Position numbers and translations under genes: made by a program. From Roseibium suaedae (GTDB lineage Bacteria > Pseudomonadota > Alphaproteobacteria > Rhizobiales > Stappiaceae), in assembly GCF_900142725.1 (NCBI RefSeq), contig NZ_FRBW01000003.1, positions 372,001 through 436,000 on the forward strand: DNA of 64,000 bases, written 5' to 3'. Below are positions 47,382 to 56,685 of this stretch, piece after piece. Below the pieces are notes generated by a model that saw only the letters and a list, made by a program, of their open reading frames with translations, ran no database searches and was not told where the DNA came from. Numbering within the stretch: the stretch's first letter is position 1; each line of letters opens with the position of its first letter.

Positions 47382-49346
47382 ATGTCTGAAAGCACTCGAA
47401 TGAAACGACCAAACATAATTCATGGGACCGGACGCCAACTGGGGCTCCTCATGGCCCGCATGGCTGTTCGCCGCGCACTCCGGCAATGCCCGGGCCTGCA
47501 TCGCCGTTCGGCATACATCCTCGGCGTCGAACTGCCCAATGACATCGACACCAAGCTCTATGAGGAGGCACTTGAGCACGAGTTCCAGAGCATGGATCCG
47601 GACGGCCCGGGAAGACGGGCATGCCCGGAGTTTCACTATTTCATCGATGAGCGTGGCAAGTCGTCGTACCGGCGCAAGGCGCCTTTCGAAGCGTTTTCAG
47701 TCGGGAAGAAGCTGACCGAACACCAGAGGCTCATCGGCATCGGAACCCCGAAGCATCCAATGTCCGACGTCTTCCGGACGATCGCCGAAGCCGTGATTGA
47801 GGTGCGCCCAGAAAGGCGTCACTTGCAGGCCGCCTCTCTAATCGCTCGCGGCTTTCATTTAAGCGATCACATCGCAAACGATCTCATCGCCCACAACATC
47901 TCCAACCTCTCAATCGCCTTTCGCGGAAACCGACCGCTGAAGGCAGTTCTCAGTATGCTCGAAGCCCTGGCTGCGGCGGAGGCATCCATTACTCCCAAAG
48001 GACGCGACGACGAAGAAACTCCGCCGCTCGAAGAGATGTCCGGATACGGCGAAGCGAAGGAATGGGGGCTGGAGCTTGCTCGCGACCTCAAGGATTGGAG
48101 TGCAGGAGCGCTAGCCTGGTCAGACGTCGATCGCGGGGTTCTCCTGCTTGGCGGGCCAGGGACAGGCAAAACGGTTTTCGCTAAAGCCCTTGCAAGGTCC
48201 TGCGGAGCCACGTTCGTTGAGTGTTCCTTGTCAAAGACCCAAGCGCTTGGACATCTCGGCGATATGCTGAAAGGCATCAATAAGGCGTTCAGCGAAGCCC
48301 GAAACAACACGCCGGCGATCTTGTTCCTGGATGAGTTTGACGGCGTGGGGAACAGGGAGACGCTTTCGCGTCATGCGCCAGAATACGCGACCCAGGTGAT
48401 CACCGGCTTGCTCGAGTTGATGGATGGGTCTGAAAAGCGCGACGGCGTCGTCATCATTGCGGCCTGCAACCGCCTGGAGACGATCGACCGCGCCTTCCTC
48501 AGGCCGGGACGCCTTGAACGCGTCATCGAGATCCGTCCACCGGACTACGCCGCTCGAAAGGCAATCTTCAGCCAGCATCTGATGTCTGCACTCCCGGAGG
48601 ATGATCTCAATGAAATTGGGCGTCTGACTGAAGGATGGACTGGCGCCGAGCTGGAACGGCTTGCACGCGATTGCCGGAGAGCGGCGAGACGAACTGGCAA
48701 GGCCTTGAACGCCCAACAGGTGGAGAGCACGATCTCGAATACATTCACCAAGGTTTCCCCGAGAGAACTCGAGCGGTTCGCGGTTCACGAAGCTGGGCAT
48801 GTCGTCGCCGCCTATGTGATCAGCGATGTCGTTGCCACGGAAGCTGTTATTCGGGAGTACGGCAAGACAACCAATGGCTATCGGATCGAAAGTGGCGGAC
48901 AAACTACCCTCCCCGTCGCCCAGGCGAGTTTCCAGGTACGCAGTGATTATCTCGACAAAATCGCTGTCCTTCTGGCCGGACACGCTGCGGAAGAACTTTT
49001 CTTCGATGAGGCGTCAGACGGAGCCGGTTTGGTTGCAGGGTCAGATCTTGAGCAGGCAACGATGGTTGCGGCCCGGCTGGTGGCTTCGTCAGGTCTCGCC
49101 AAGAACCTTGTTTTCAGAGCTGAGCGCACCGACACCGATCTCCGGCGTATCCTTCGGGAGGATCCCAAGTTCACCCGAGCTTGTGACACAATCTTGAGGG
49201 CTCAATCGCAGCGCGCTCATCATGTTCTGGGCCAACACGAGTCCATTTTGAGAGCAATCTCAGCAGAGCTCGGCAGAAGAAAAAGCCTCGCCCGCAAAGA
49301 AATCAAGAGATTGCTCACCCTCAAAATGGATCAGAAATCAGATTGA
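47382..49346 (+). CDS. Soluble FtsH-like AAA+ zinc metalloprotease
   Basis: The 654-residue protein has an AAA+ domain with Walker A GGPGTGKT (257-264), Walker B FLDEFD (Asp317-Glu318), a second-region Arg block (FLRPGRLERVIE) and sensor Asn in AACNR. A FtsH-type peptidase domain follows, with the zinc motif HEAGH (469-473) and a likely third ligand Asp555 in GSDLEQAT. Unlike FtsH it has no transmembrane segment; a roughly 200-residue soluble N-terminus replaces it. It should unfold and degrade soluble targets. Neighbouring a defence cargo and transposition genes, it may act in defence or in turnover of transposition proteins. Confidence 0.85.
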   Translation: MSESTRMKRPNIIHGTGRQLGLLMARMAVRRALRQCPGLHRRSAYILGVELPNDIDTKLYEEALEHEFQSMDPDGPGRRACPEFHYFIDERGKSSYRRKAPFEAFSVGKKLTEHQRLIGIGTPKHPMSDVFRTIAEAVIEVRPERRHLQAASLIARGFHLSDHIANDLIAHNISNLSIAFRGNRPLKAVLSMLEALAAAEASITPKGRDDEETPPLEEMSGYGEAKEWGLELARDLKDWSAGALAWSDVDRGVLLLGGPGTGKTVFAKALARSCGATFVECSLSKTQALGHLGDMLKGINKAFSEARNNTPAILFLDEFDGVGNRETLSRHAPEYATQVITGLLELMDGSEKRDGVVIIAACNRLETIDRAFLRPGRLERVIEIRPPDYAARKAIFSQHLMSALPEDDLNEIGRLTEGWTGAELERLARDCRRAARRTGKALNAQQVESTISNTFTKVSPRELERFAVHEAGHVVAAYVISDVVATEAVIREYGKTTNGYRIESGGQTTLPVAQASFQVRSDYLDKIAVLLAGHAAEELFFDEASDGAGLVAGSDLEQATMVAARLVASSGLAKNLVFRAERTDTDLRRILREDPKFTRACDTILRAQSQRAHHVLGQHESILRAISAELGRRKSLARKEIKRLLTLKMDQKSD

Positions 49347-49640
49347 CTTCAATTAGTTACGGCATTTTTCGTAAAATCGACAATGGCAAAATTACCCTTC
49401 CTTACCCGTGTTTTCCAAGTTTCCTGGAACCGCCAAAGAAAACCTGGTACCGGTTTGTCCTTCGCCTTGGGGTGGCATCCCGCCATCTGTGGGCGAATTC
49501 GGCTTCACCCACCAGCTCAGTCTGGCAGGAAATAGGAGGTAGCCGACCATGACTTTCATGCACAACAATTCGGCTCTCCGCGAAGCCGCACAAGATCTCC
49601 CGATACACAACGCTTGAGTTGGGTAACCGACCGCCTGCGC

Positions 49641-49660
49641 GATGTCTGACATTCGACATC
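49641..49660. promoter_or_regulatory. Inverted repeat upstream of tnsA
   Basis: GATGTC and GACATC arms separated by 8 bp. A possible operator for the tns operon; there is no binding evidence. Confidence 0.3.
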
Positions 49661-49793
49661 CGCCGGAGTTGGTTCCCTTCTGCTGTCTCGTCGTGACCTC
49701 ACCGGTCATGGCGCGCAGTTTCTGTTGCTGATGTCGGGAAACGATACCCACTGATTGTCGTTTTAACCGGCACAGCAACTCTCCCCTCAAGTG

Positions 49794-49808
49794 TTCGAGT
49801 TTCGAACC
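49794..49808. promoter_or_regulatory. Short palindrome just upstream of the alternative tnsA start
   Basis: GTTCGA-GTT-TCGAAC, about 32 bp before the ATG at 49840. A candidate operator only. Confidence 0.3.
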
Positions 49809-49965
49809 CGCCACGGTGCGGGAACAGGAGAATTGTGCCATGTGGAATGCATTGAACCGTATCCGCTCGCTTGCCCAGTCCGGGCTCTGCCGATGCCGGT
49901 GGTTCCGCCTGCTGAATTGCTGCCGTGAACAGTCACGTCAGGACCAAGTAGGAAAGGAAACCACC

Positions 49966-50640
49966 ATGTCCAACGACAACTTTAATTTCTTCAAGTCTCG
50001 CAAGCCGTCCAAGCGTTCTCGCAAGGGAACCCTGAAGTCCTCTGCCTCGTCCCGGAGCTTTTACCCGAACGACACCCTGGACAGCTGGGCCTTCTGCGAA
50101 AGCGCCTTGGAGCGAGAGTTCCTGACCATCGTGCTGGTGCACCCCGGCGTCGTCGAGGTTCAGGAACAGCCTGAGGCTGTCACCTACATCGACGACGACG
50201 GCAAGGAGCGGACGCATACGTTCGACTTTCTGATCCGTCTCTGCGACGGCCGGACGATCGTTGTCGACGTCAAGGCTGACAGCCGGCGCTTGAAGAGCGG
50301 GATCGATGAGGTTCACCGGCTCATCCAGGCGCAGCACCCCGGCTATGCGGACAAGTTCATTGTCCGTACCGATCGCGAGATCTCTCGCGACGGTGTCCGG
50401 AACGCAGAGCTGATCCTGCGGGCACGCACACTCTGGGATGAGGAAGCCATCGAAGAGCTGCGCCGGCACCTCGCCTCGATGCACGGGGTGTTCCGGTTGG
50501 CTTCTCTCGTCGCCCTCTTCGACAGCGAAGCCGCCGGTTTCAACGCCGTCCTCAACCTCATCGACGCCCAGGAGCTGAAGCCGGTGACCCGCGGTCGGAT
50601 CAACGACAACACCGAGCTTGAGATCCGCAAGGCCGCCTAA
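49966..50640 (+). CDS. tnsA: TnsA-like transposon endonuclease
   Basis: The 224-residue protein has the TnsA PD-(D/E)xK layout: an acidic helix FCESALEREF (Glu45-Glu51), VEVQEQPEAVTYIDDDG, catalytic Asp87 in HTFDFLI and Lys103 in VVDVKADSRR. In Tn7, TnsA cuts the 5' ends of the element so that excision is complete, giving cut-and-paste movement. The start at 49966 has AGGAAAGGAAACC upstream, a leader also found before the next two genes. An upstream start at 49840 would add 42 residues. It is the first gene of the transposition operon. Confidence 0.87.
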   Translation: MSNDNFNFFKSRKPSKRSRKGTLKSSASSRSFYPNDTLDSWAFCESALEREFLTIVLVHPGVVEVQEQPEAVTYIDDDGKERTHTFDFLIRLCDGRTIVVDVKADSRRLKSGIDEVHRLIQAQHPGYADKFIVRTDREISRDGVRNAELILRARTLWDEEAIEELRRHLASMHGVFRLASLVALFDSEAAGFNAVLNLIDAQELKPVTRGRINDNTELEIRKAA

Positions 50641-50658
50641 CAGGAAAGGAATTGGAAC

Positions 50659-51255
50659 ATGACTGAACTCACCGGCAACAACCAGATCGCAGATGTGGCC
50701 TCCGGATCCGATACTCGGATCCGGCTCGATCCTGAAGCAAGGATCTGGATCAATGGTCGCCCGTACGTCGTGGTGACGTTGGATGAAACGACCAACGTGC
50801 TGCGGTGCGTGGACCTCCCTCGCGTCTTCGCGCGTTTCACCGACGCCGACCTCCGGAAGCTGATTGCCCGAGGTCGCTTGATCCAGGACTACGGAGCGCT
50901 TTCCCCGTTCGAGCTTAGCCTCCGGCACAATCCGGAAGTCACGTTCTGGCACCTGGAACCGGAGGTTGCCGATAGCGTGATTTTCCGGATGTACCTCTGC
51001 TTTGGGCTTCTTGAACTGGACCCGAAGGGGAAGCTCCCACGAGGCGATGCCTCCATGGAGGTCGCGATCAGCCAAATCTACGAACGCTGGATGCGCCGGA
51101 TTTCAAAGTGGGAAGGTTCCAGCCGGCCTCTCCCCACCAACAAGTGTCCGAAACCTCGAACCGTCCGGGATTGGCTTCGGAAATTCGAAGCCAGTGACTT
51201 CGAGCCCATGGCGCTCTGCCCGCAGCGACACAAACGCATCATCTGGAGCCGGTGA
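50659..51255 (+). CDS. Stand-alone TnsB N-terminal-domain paralogue
   Basis: This 198-residue protein aligns along its length with the N-terminal quarter of the following TnsB. Shared features are FTDADLRKLIARGRL versus FTYVELNDLVAQGLL, the KPEV/EPEV block, and an end MALCPQRHK versus MALCPMKHK. It stops where the TnsB catalytic core would begin. Even its leader is copied: CAGGAAAGGA-N7-ACATG precedes both genes. It contains only the end-binding helix-turn-helix region, so it could bind transposon ends without catalysing transfer. It is a partial duplicate, and its 5 bp overlap with the next open frame is incidental. Confidence 0.72.
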   Translation: MTELTGNNQIADVASGSDTRIRLDPEARIWINGRPYVVVTLDETTNVLRCVDLPRVFARFTDADLRKLIARGRLIQDYGALSPFELSLRHNPEVTFWHLEPEVADSVIFRMYLCFGLLELDPKGKLPRGDASMEVAISQIYERWMRRISKWEGSSRPLPTNKCPKPRTVRDWLRKFEASDFEPMALCPQRHKRIIWSR

Positions 51256-51320
51256 CGCGCCGTCCCTCTCGAACTCCCCCCGATTTCCGGAATGCATCCC
51301 AACAGGAAAGGATTTTGAAC

Positions 51321-53504
51321 ATGCTTGAACACAACACGAACCAGACCGTCGCCTCCACGTCCGCCTCGCGGATCCGCTTCGCGCCCCATTCCGAAATCAT
51401 CATCAAGGGAGTTTCGTACACCGAAGCTCTCTCCGATGAGGCGTTCTGCGTTCTGCGGCGCGTCGACAACCCGGACGTCCTCGAGAAGTTCACCTACGTT
51501 GAGCTGAACGACCTTGTCGCGCAGGGGCTCCTCACTGAGGAACGAGGCGCATTTGACCTCTCCAAGCAGGCTCTCAAGATCGGTCCTAACGTCAGGCTTT
51601 CCGACCTCAAGCCGGAAGTCGCGGAACTCGTTCATTTTCGCCAGTTCATCTGCGATGAATTTCTCAAGATGGAGGCGGCCCATGAGACGTCGCGCAGTGA
51701 CGCCGCGCTGGAGCAGGCGATCGCGATCCTCCACGGCAAGTGGAGCACTCTGCTTGCGCAGCGTGCTCCTGGGACTCGGTTCAGCAGCCAGCAGACGAAG
51801 GGGTCTTTCGGGATTCCAAGACCCAGCACCGTCCGCCGGTGGCTCCAGAAGTACGAAGCCGCCAACTTCAATGTGATGGCGCTGTGCCCCATGAAGCACA
51901 AGTGCGGCAACCGGTCGGATCGCCTTCATCCGGACGTCCGGGCGCTTCTGCGCGATGGGGCATGGGAATATGCCAGCCTCTTGAAGCCGACCATGGACAA
52001 GGTCTATGGCAAATTTGTTGAACATTTCGACGGGTTGAATGAAGCCCGCGCCGAAAAAGGGCTGCCGGCCCTGCCGCTGCCGAGCAAGGCGGCAATGCGT
52101 GCAGAAATTCGCAAGCTGGCGCCCTATCACGTCGACGCCGGTCGGCATGGCGTCCCGTTTGCGAAGAAGAAATACGCCTACATTCAGGGCAAGCATGACC
52201 CGGAATGGCCCTTGCAGGTGGTCGAGATGGACGAGTGGCAGGTTTCACTTCAAAGCCTGCTTAAAGGCGATCCCGTGTAGGAAAGCTTGGGCATCACTGC
52301 AAAGAAGCAGTTGGACGAAGAGGTCGGGCGCATGCAGCTCTCGGCGGCCATCGATGTTCGAACCAAGTGCATCCTGGCAATGCAACTGGCTCGTACGGCG
52401 ACTACTGATCTCGCCATCGCCACTCTGAAAATGGCAATGACCGACAAAGGCGACATCGCTATGGCCTCAGGTTGCGACACCCCCTGGGATATGGCCGGTC
52501 GCATCCAAATGGTCCGCGTGGACAACGGTTCGGCTTATCTTGCCGATGCATTCAGCACCTCAGCGATCAATGCCGGGATCGCTGTCGACTACACCGTTGC
52601 CGGCGCGCCCCATCTGCGCGGCTCCATCGAGCGCGTATTCAACAGCTTCCACACCGGAGCCATCTCGCTCTTTGAAGGACGCACCTTCACCAATGTCGTG
52701 GACAGGGGAGAGTACCCGGCAGAGGCGCGAGCGACTCTCACGATTGATAAGCTCAGTGAGGCGCTCGTGCGGTGGGTCGTCGATATCTACCACAATACTC
52801 CCCATGGCGGCCTGGGCGGCCGCTCGCCAAGGGAGGTCTGGCTTGAACTCAAAAACAAGGTCGGTGTCCCTCTGTCTCCCCGGAAGGATGAAATGCGTGC
52901 CTGCTTCGGGATCACCGTTGAGCGCGACCTCCGCAGTGAAGGCATCCAGCTCTACTGCAACAAGTACCAGTCCACGGAGCTTCAACGCATTCGTCGGGAG
53001 TTTCGTCTCCGGAAGAAGTTGAGGGTTCGCTTTGATCCGGACGATCTCGGACACATCTCCGTCGAAACGCCCAAGGGCTGGCTCAAGGTCCCGTGCACCA
53101 CGCCCGAAATGCATGGAATTCCGCTGGAAGCGCATGTCGAAAACCGGCAGCGCATGCTGGCAAGATACGGTGAAGAAGCCGCCCGCTCTGCCCCGATTGT
53201 CAAAAAGGCCCTCGCCGACCTTCGTCGTCTTGCAGATGAATCCCGCGCCCGCCGCGGCATCGCATCGCCGGTCTTCACCGCCACCAACCTCGCCCATCTC
53301 GAAGCCCATTTCTCTGACGACCGTGTGCGGGTCGATGAGGCGTTCGACGGCGACATCCTGGGGCTCGATGAACCCGAGGACGCCGGAGTGGCGGGTGATC
53401 CGGAAGCTGCCGGTGAGACCACCGTGTCACTGGTCAGGGACTCCATGCCGTTCCTGGGCGACGACGATGATGACGATGACTTCGAATATGTTCTGGAGGA
53501 CTGA
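51321..53504 (+). pseudogene. tnsB: TnsB-like DDE transposase interrupted by an in-frame amber codon
   Basis: Read as one frame, this is a 727-codon TnsB with catalytic Asp304 (VVEMDEWQVSL), Asp401 (MVRVDNGSAY) and Glu437 (RGSIERVF), an intact D-97-D-35-E spacing. Codon 320 (52278-52280) is TAG, giving a 319-residue product that ends just after the first Asp. The downstream half is in the same frame, is uninterrupted to 53504 and has no convincing start or ribosome binding site. So the gene is either inactivated by one recent nonsense change, read through at a low level, or affected by a sequence error. The acidic C-terminus (DDDDDDFEYVLED) resembles TnsC-contacting tails. Confidence 0.85.
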
Positions 53505-53505
53505 G

Positions 53506-54600
53506 ATGCAGACTGAAATGACCCACGACGAAACTGCCGCGGCTGAAATGCCGTCACGACAAGAAGGACGACGCCGCCGACGAAAGCGCAATCCGGAAAC
53601 TGCGGCCCTCGAAGTCGCGCTGAAGCACAGCTACTATCCTCACCCCTGCGACGATACTCTGTACGACCGCCTAAACACACTGCTCGACGACTTCGACGAC
53701 TACAATACCGTTGCGACGCAATTGGGCTTCAGCCGCGTCGGGCGGCTGAACGAAGGCAGGGCAGTCGTCGTCGTTGGAGAGTCTGGAACAGGGAAGTCTC
53801 GCTCTCTGGAGCGCGCATTTGCCAACCTCGGGATGAACGACCGATCGGACAAGACCTTTGTGGTCTCCGTCCGAGCTCCCTCTCCGTGCAACCTCAAGCA
53901 GCTTGGCATCGAGATCCTGATTGGTTTGGGTTATCCGGTTGAACGCGATTTTCGCGAAAACGTCGTCTGGCGCGTGGTCAGAGAGCAGCTCGCCCTGCGC
54001 AGGATCCGTTTCCTGCACCTTGACGAATTGCAGCATCTGACCCAGCTGAATAACCCTGCCGAGGCACTCAAGGTCTGCGACACCCTTAAGGGGGTGATGC
54101 AGAATGCGGATTGGCCGATGTGGCTGATCCTGTCCGGCATGCCCAATCTCGCGCGCATCATCGAGAGTGACTTCCAGCTGCGCCGCCGCAGCACCTTTGT
54201 GCGCCTTGATCAACTGACCGCCTGCAAGGGCGACCTGAAGGAAGTCCGAAAAGTTCTCGGCAATTTTGGTCACAAAGCGGAATTGTCTCTCGACGGCCTT
54301 CCAATTTTGGAACTCGCCAGCCGTCTGCTCCATGGGACTGAGGGTCGTCTGGGATATCTCATTGAAATCGTCCAGGAAGCCTTTTCCCTGACGCTGCAAG
54401 AGGGGCGGAAGACCCCTCTCATGGGTGATTTCGAGCGGGCCTATGAGGCTAAGACCGGTTGCCGCCCGGAGCACAATGTCTTCGCCGACGGCGTCGAGTG
54501 GCAAAACGTTGACGTCCGCAACACGCTGTTCCCCGACCAGGACCTCGAGGAAGAACCGAGCCCCGGCAAGCGGCGTCGCAAGGTCGTGCGAGGCGCCTGA
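53506..54600 (+). CDS. tnsC: TnsC-like AAA+ transposition regulator
   Basis: The 364-residue protein has Walker A GESGTGKS (91-98), Walker B FLHLDELQH (Asp173-Glu174), and a basic N-terminal tail (RQEGRRRRRKRN). The layout is that of TnsC/TniB ATPases that polymerise on target DNA and bridge TniQ to TnsA/TnsB. It starts 1 bp after the tnsB stop, with GGAGG 8 bp upstream, and the next gene starts 2 bp after its end. It appears intact. Confidence 0.88.
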   Translation: MQTEMTHDETAAAEMPSRQEGRRRRRKRNPETAALEVALKHSYYPHPCDDTLYDRLNTLLDDFDDYNTVATQLGFSRVGRLNEGRAVVVVGESGTGKSRSLERAFANLGMNDRSDKTFVVSVRAPSPCNLKQLGIEILIGLGYPVERDFRENVVWRVVREQLALRRIRFLHLDELQHLTQLNNPAEALKVCDTLKGVMQNADWPMWLILSGMPNLARIIESDFQLRRRSTFVRLDQLTACKGDLKEVRKVLGNFGHKAELSLDGLPILELASRLLHGTEGRLGYLIEIVQEAFSLTLQEGRKTPLMGDFERAYEAKTGCRPEHNVFADGVEWQNVDVRNTLFPDQDLEEEPSPGKRRRKVVRGA

Positions 54601-54602
54601 GC

Positions 54603-56462
54603 ATGAAACTCAATCCCTTCTACGTCCCCACCTGTCACCCGGACGAAACCCTCACGAGCTTCGTGTCGCGCGTCGCTGCCATGGCATCTCGCAGTGCCCG
54701 TGACTTCTGCCTCGACATGGGCCTGAACTTCCATGCTCTGCGCGATGGCGACCCGAACGAGGTTGGCGCCTTCGCCGAGCTTGTCGGCTTCGACGACGGA
54801 AGATTTCCGGGCGCAATTCTTGAACGCACCGGCGACCGTTCTTTCAAGATGAACGCCGAACCCCTTCCCAGGGCGTCGCTTCGCCGCTCGACGGTTCGCG
54901 TCTGCCCTCATTGCATCAAGGCAGATCTGGAGTGCAGCGCTGACCATGAGAAGGTTCGGCCATATGGACGCTGGTCCTGGATGATTGCATCCGTCCAGAC
55001 CTGTGCGAAACACAATACGCCTCTGATCGTGGCCGCGACCGACGATAACCCTCAGATGCTGCACGACTTCTCGCTGCATCTTCAACCCTTTGCGGAGGAG
55101 ATCGACCGGCATGTTGCCGAGGCACGTGACCGGATGCCGTCGGACTTCGAGACCTATGTCCTAAGCCGCATCAAAGGCCAACCGTCCAAGTTCTGGCTCT
55201 CGTCCCTCCCCGCCTACGCCGCCGCCCGGTTCTGCGAAATCATCGGAGCCACCAAGATCCATGGCGCCCAGGTGATGGCAGAAACCCTGTCCGAGGACGA
55301 ATGGTGTGACGCAGGCCAGACCGGCTTTGAGATTGCCGCACACGGCCCCGAGGGCATCCGGGCGCACCTCAACGACATGCAGCGGGCATTCATGGAAACG
55401 CGGCACGCCTGGGGCCCCAGGCAGATCTATGGGCGTCTCTATGAATGGCTGGCGCATGAGACCGGCGACACCGCTTACGACACTCTCCGCGAGATCATCA
55501 CCGAGCATGCTTTCAATACGTTGCCCATGGGACCTGACGACGAGATTTTCGGCAAACGACCGACAAAACGGGTCCTTCATTCCATTCACTCCGCCCACCT
55601 TGAAACCGGAGCCCATCCAAAGCGGCTTCGAAAGGTTCTCCATGCGGTCGGGCTGATTGCTGACGAACAGATTGCCCTGTCAAACGAACGAACCCTGTTC
55701 CGTGCCGACGACGCCAAGTTCTATCTGGACCGGATCGAAGAGAGCATGTCCTTCAAGCAGGCCCGGGTCTACATCAACGCGCCCCGTCCTGTCGAACGGA
55801 CGCTACTCGCGGCGGGGCTGCTGAAGCCTTGGCTCGAGGGTGGTAACGGCGTTCTCAAGGACCATTCCTTCGCGAAACGTGATCTGGATGAATTCCTGGC
55901 GGCCCTGATCGGCGACGCCCTGCCGGTGACGGAGGAAGAGAAGATCTTGGTCCCGATCCTGCGTGCAGTGAAGATGGCGAACTGCTCAACATCGGAAGTC
56001 GTGCAACTGATCCTGGACCGTCGCCTGGGCACGATCCGAATGGATCCGGACCTGACCGGCTTTCTTTCCGTTCTCGTCGATCCGGAGGAAGTGAAGTCGC
56101 TTGTCCGTCGGGAGGACCACGGCGGCTATTCCCTTCGCGAAGTCGAGCAGAAGCTGAAGACCTCAACACGCGTGATCAAGGCGCTCATCGAGTACCATCA
56201 CCTTGATGCTGAAATCGCGGTCAACCCGATCAACCGCTGCCCGCAGACCATCGTGAAGCGAGACGTCCTGACCGCATTCATGGACAGGTTCGAGACCGCT
56301 AGTTCCCTCGCCCGCAGATCCGGATCTCATCTCCAGACCATGATGAAACGCCTTGATGGTTTGGGCGTCGGCCCCGCCTTCCCGAAGGACCAGATCCCTG
56401 CAACCTTCTATGAGCTGGACCGGGTTCGGTCAGCTGATCCGGATCTCATTCCGACGCCTTGA
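54603..56462 (+). CDS. tniQ: TniQ/TnsD-like target-selection protein
   Basis: The 619-residue protein starts FYVPTCHPDETLTSFVSRVA and has the TniQ zinc block CPHC (RVCPHCIKADLECS), then PYGRWSWMIASVQTCAKHNTPL, then a long helical C-terminus with repeated helix-turn-helix-like segments. TniQ family proteins (TnsD in Tn7) bind a fixed chromosomal site and recruit TnsC. Its size is in the range of TnsD, larger than the short TniQ of CRISPR-associated elements. Given where the element sits, I infer that it recognises the 3' end of nrdJ. A terminator follows 28 bp later. Confidence 0.87.
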   Translation: MKLNPFYVPTCHPDETLTSFVSRVAAMASRSARDFCLDMGLNFHALRDGDPNEVGAFAELVGFDDGRFPGAILERTGDRSFKMNAEPLPRASLRRSTVRVCPHCIKADLECSADHEKVRPYGRWSWMIASVQTCAKHNTPLIVAATDDNPQMLHDFSLHLQPFAEEIDRHVAEARDRMPSDFETYVLSRIKGQPSKFWLSSLPAYAAARFCEIIGATKIHGAQVMAETLSEDEWCDAGQTGFEIAAHGPEGIRAHLNDMQRAFMETRHAWGPRQIYGRLYEWLAHETGDTAYDTLREIITEHAFNTLPMGPDDEIFGKRPTKRVLHSIHSAHLETGAHPKRLRKVLHAVGLIADEQIALSNERTLFRADDAKFYLDRIEESMSFKQARVYINAPRPVERTLLAAGLLKPWLEGGNGVLKDHSFAKRDLDEFLAALIGDALPVTEEEKILVPILRAVKMANCSTSEVVQLILDRRLGTIRMDPDLTGFLSVLVDPEEVKSLVRREDHGGYSLREVEQKLKTSTRVIKALIEYHHLDAEIAVNPINRCPQTIVKRDVLTAFMDRFETASSLARRSGSHLQTMMKRLDGLGVGPAFPKDQIPATFYELDRVRSADPDLIPTP

Positions 56463-56489
56463 ACCGGCTGCCCCACGACCGTCGATAAC

Positions 56490-56514
56490 GCCTCCCATTC
56501 CGGGAGGCTTTTTT
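56490..56514 (+). terminator. Terminator after tniQ
   Basis: Stem GCCTCCC/GGGAGGC with loop ATTCC, then six T. It ends the tns operon about 170 bp before the right transposon tip. Confidence 0.9.
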
Positions 56515-56551
56515 GTGCCTGCCGTCCGGACTTCAAGGACTTAGGCTTCTG

Positions 56552-56685
56552 TTGAGCCAGATTATTCATGCATTTGAGTACGACTTTGGCCGAAATCCGG
56601 GAATGACTGAGCCAAAGTTGAAAATAAAGCCGTTTAATTTCAATGACTTATTTTCTTCATGAGCCATACTATGCATTCACGTACA
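56552..56685 (-). repeat. Right transposon end with repeated candidate TnsB sites
   Basis: Read inward from 56685, the end begins TGT and has GGCTCAT (56659-56665), GGCTCAG (56607-56613) and GGCTCAA (56552-56558), 52 and 55 bp apart. Two further blocks, AACTTTGGC and TTTCGGCC, also recur on the left at 21972-21980 and 21999-22006. Confidence 0.7.

Larger units (their letters stand above)
49347..49965. other. Control region upstream of the tns operon
   Basis: About 620 bp before the tnsA start I favour. It holds two perfect dyads, GATGTC-N8-GACATC (49641-49660) and GTTCGA-GTT-TCGAAC (49794-49808), as possible operators. A second in-frame start for tnsA lies at 49840 with a strong AACAGGAGAA site. 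If used, it adds a 42-residue Cys/Arg-rich extension. I saw no transposon-end motif here. Confidence 0.45.
21804..56685. mobile_element. Tn7-like transposon inserted downstream of nrdJ
   Basis: The left tip starts TGTCCCGAGTCGCATAGG; read inward on the other strand, the right tip starts TGTACGTGAATGCATAGT. Both begin TGT and share GCATAG[G/T]ATGGC at positions 12-23 from the tip. GGC(C/T)(A/C)AT stands at positions 21-27 in both. Further GGCTCA-type motifs recur: left at 21845 and 21925; right, on the minus strand, at 56607-56613 and 56552-56558. They are spaced 52 and 55 bp on the right and probably are TnsB sites. The 5-bp flanks TTGTC match. tnsA, tnsB, tnsC and tniQ lie inside at the right. 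Insertion 20 bp after a conserved gene's stop codon mirrors Tn7 at glmS. The cargo is mostly defence genes. Confidence 0.82.

Noticed and set aside
52281-53504. The second half of tnsB as a separate gene
   Set aside because: It begins only with a TTG six bases after the amber codon, without a ribosome binding site, and contains only two of the three catalytic acids.
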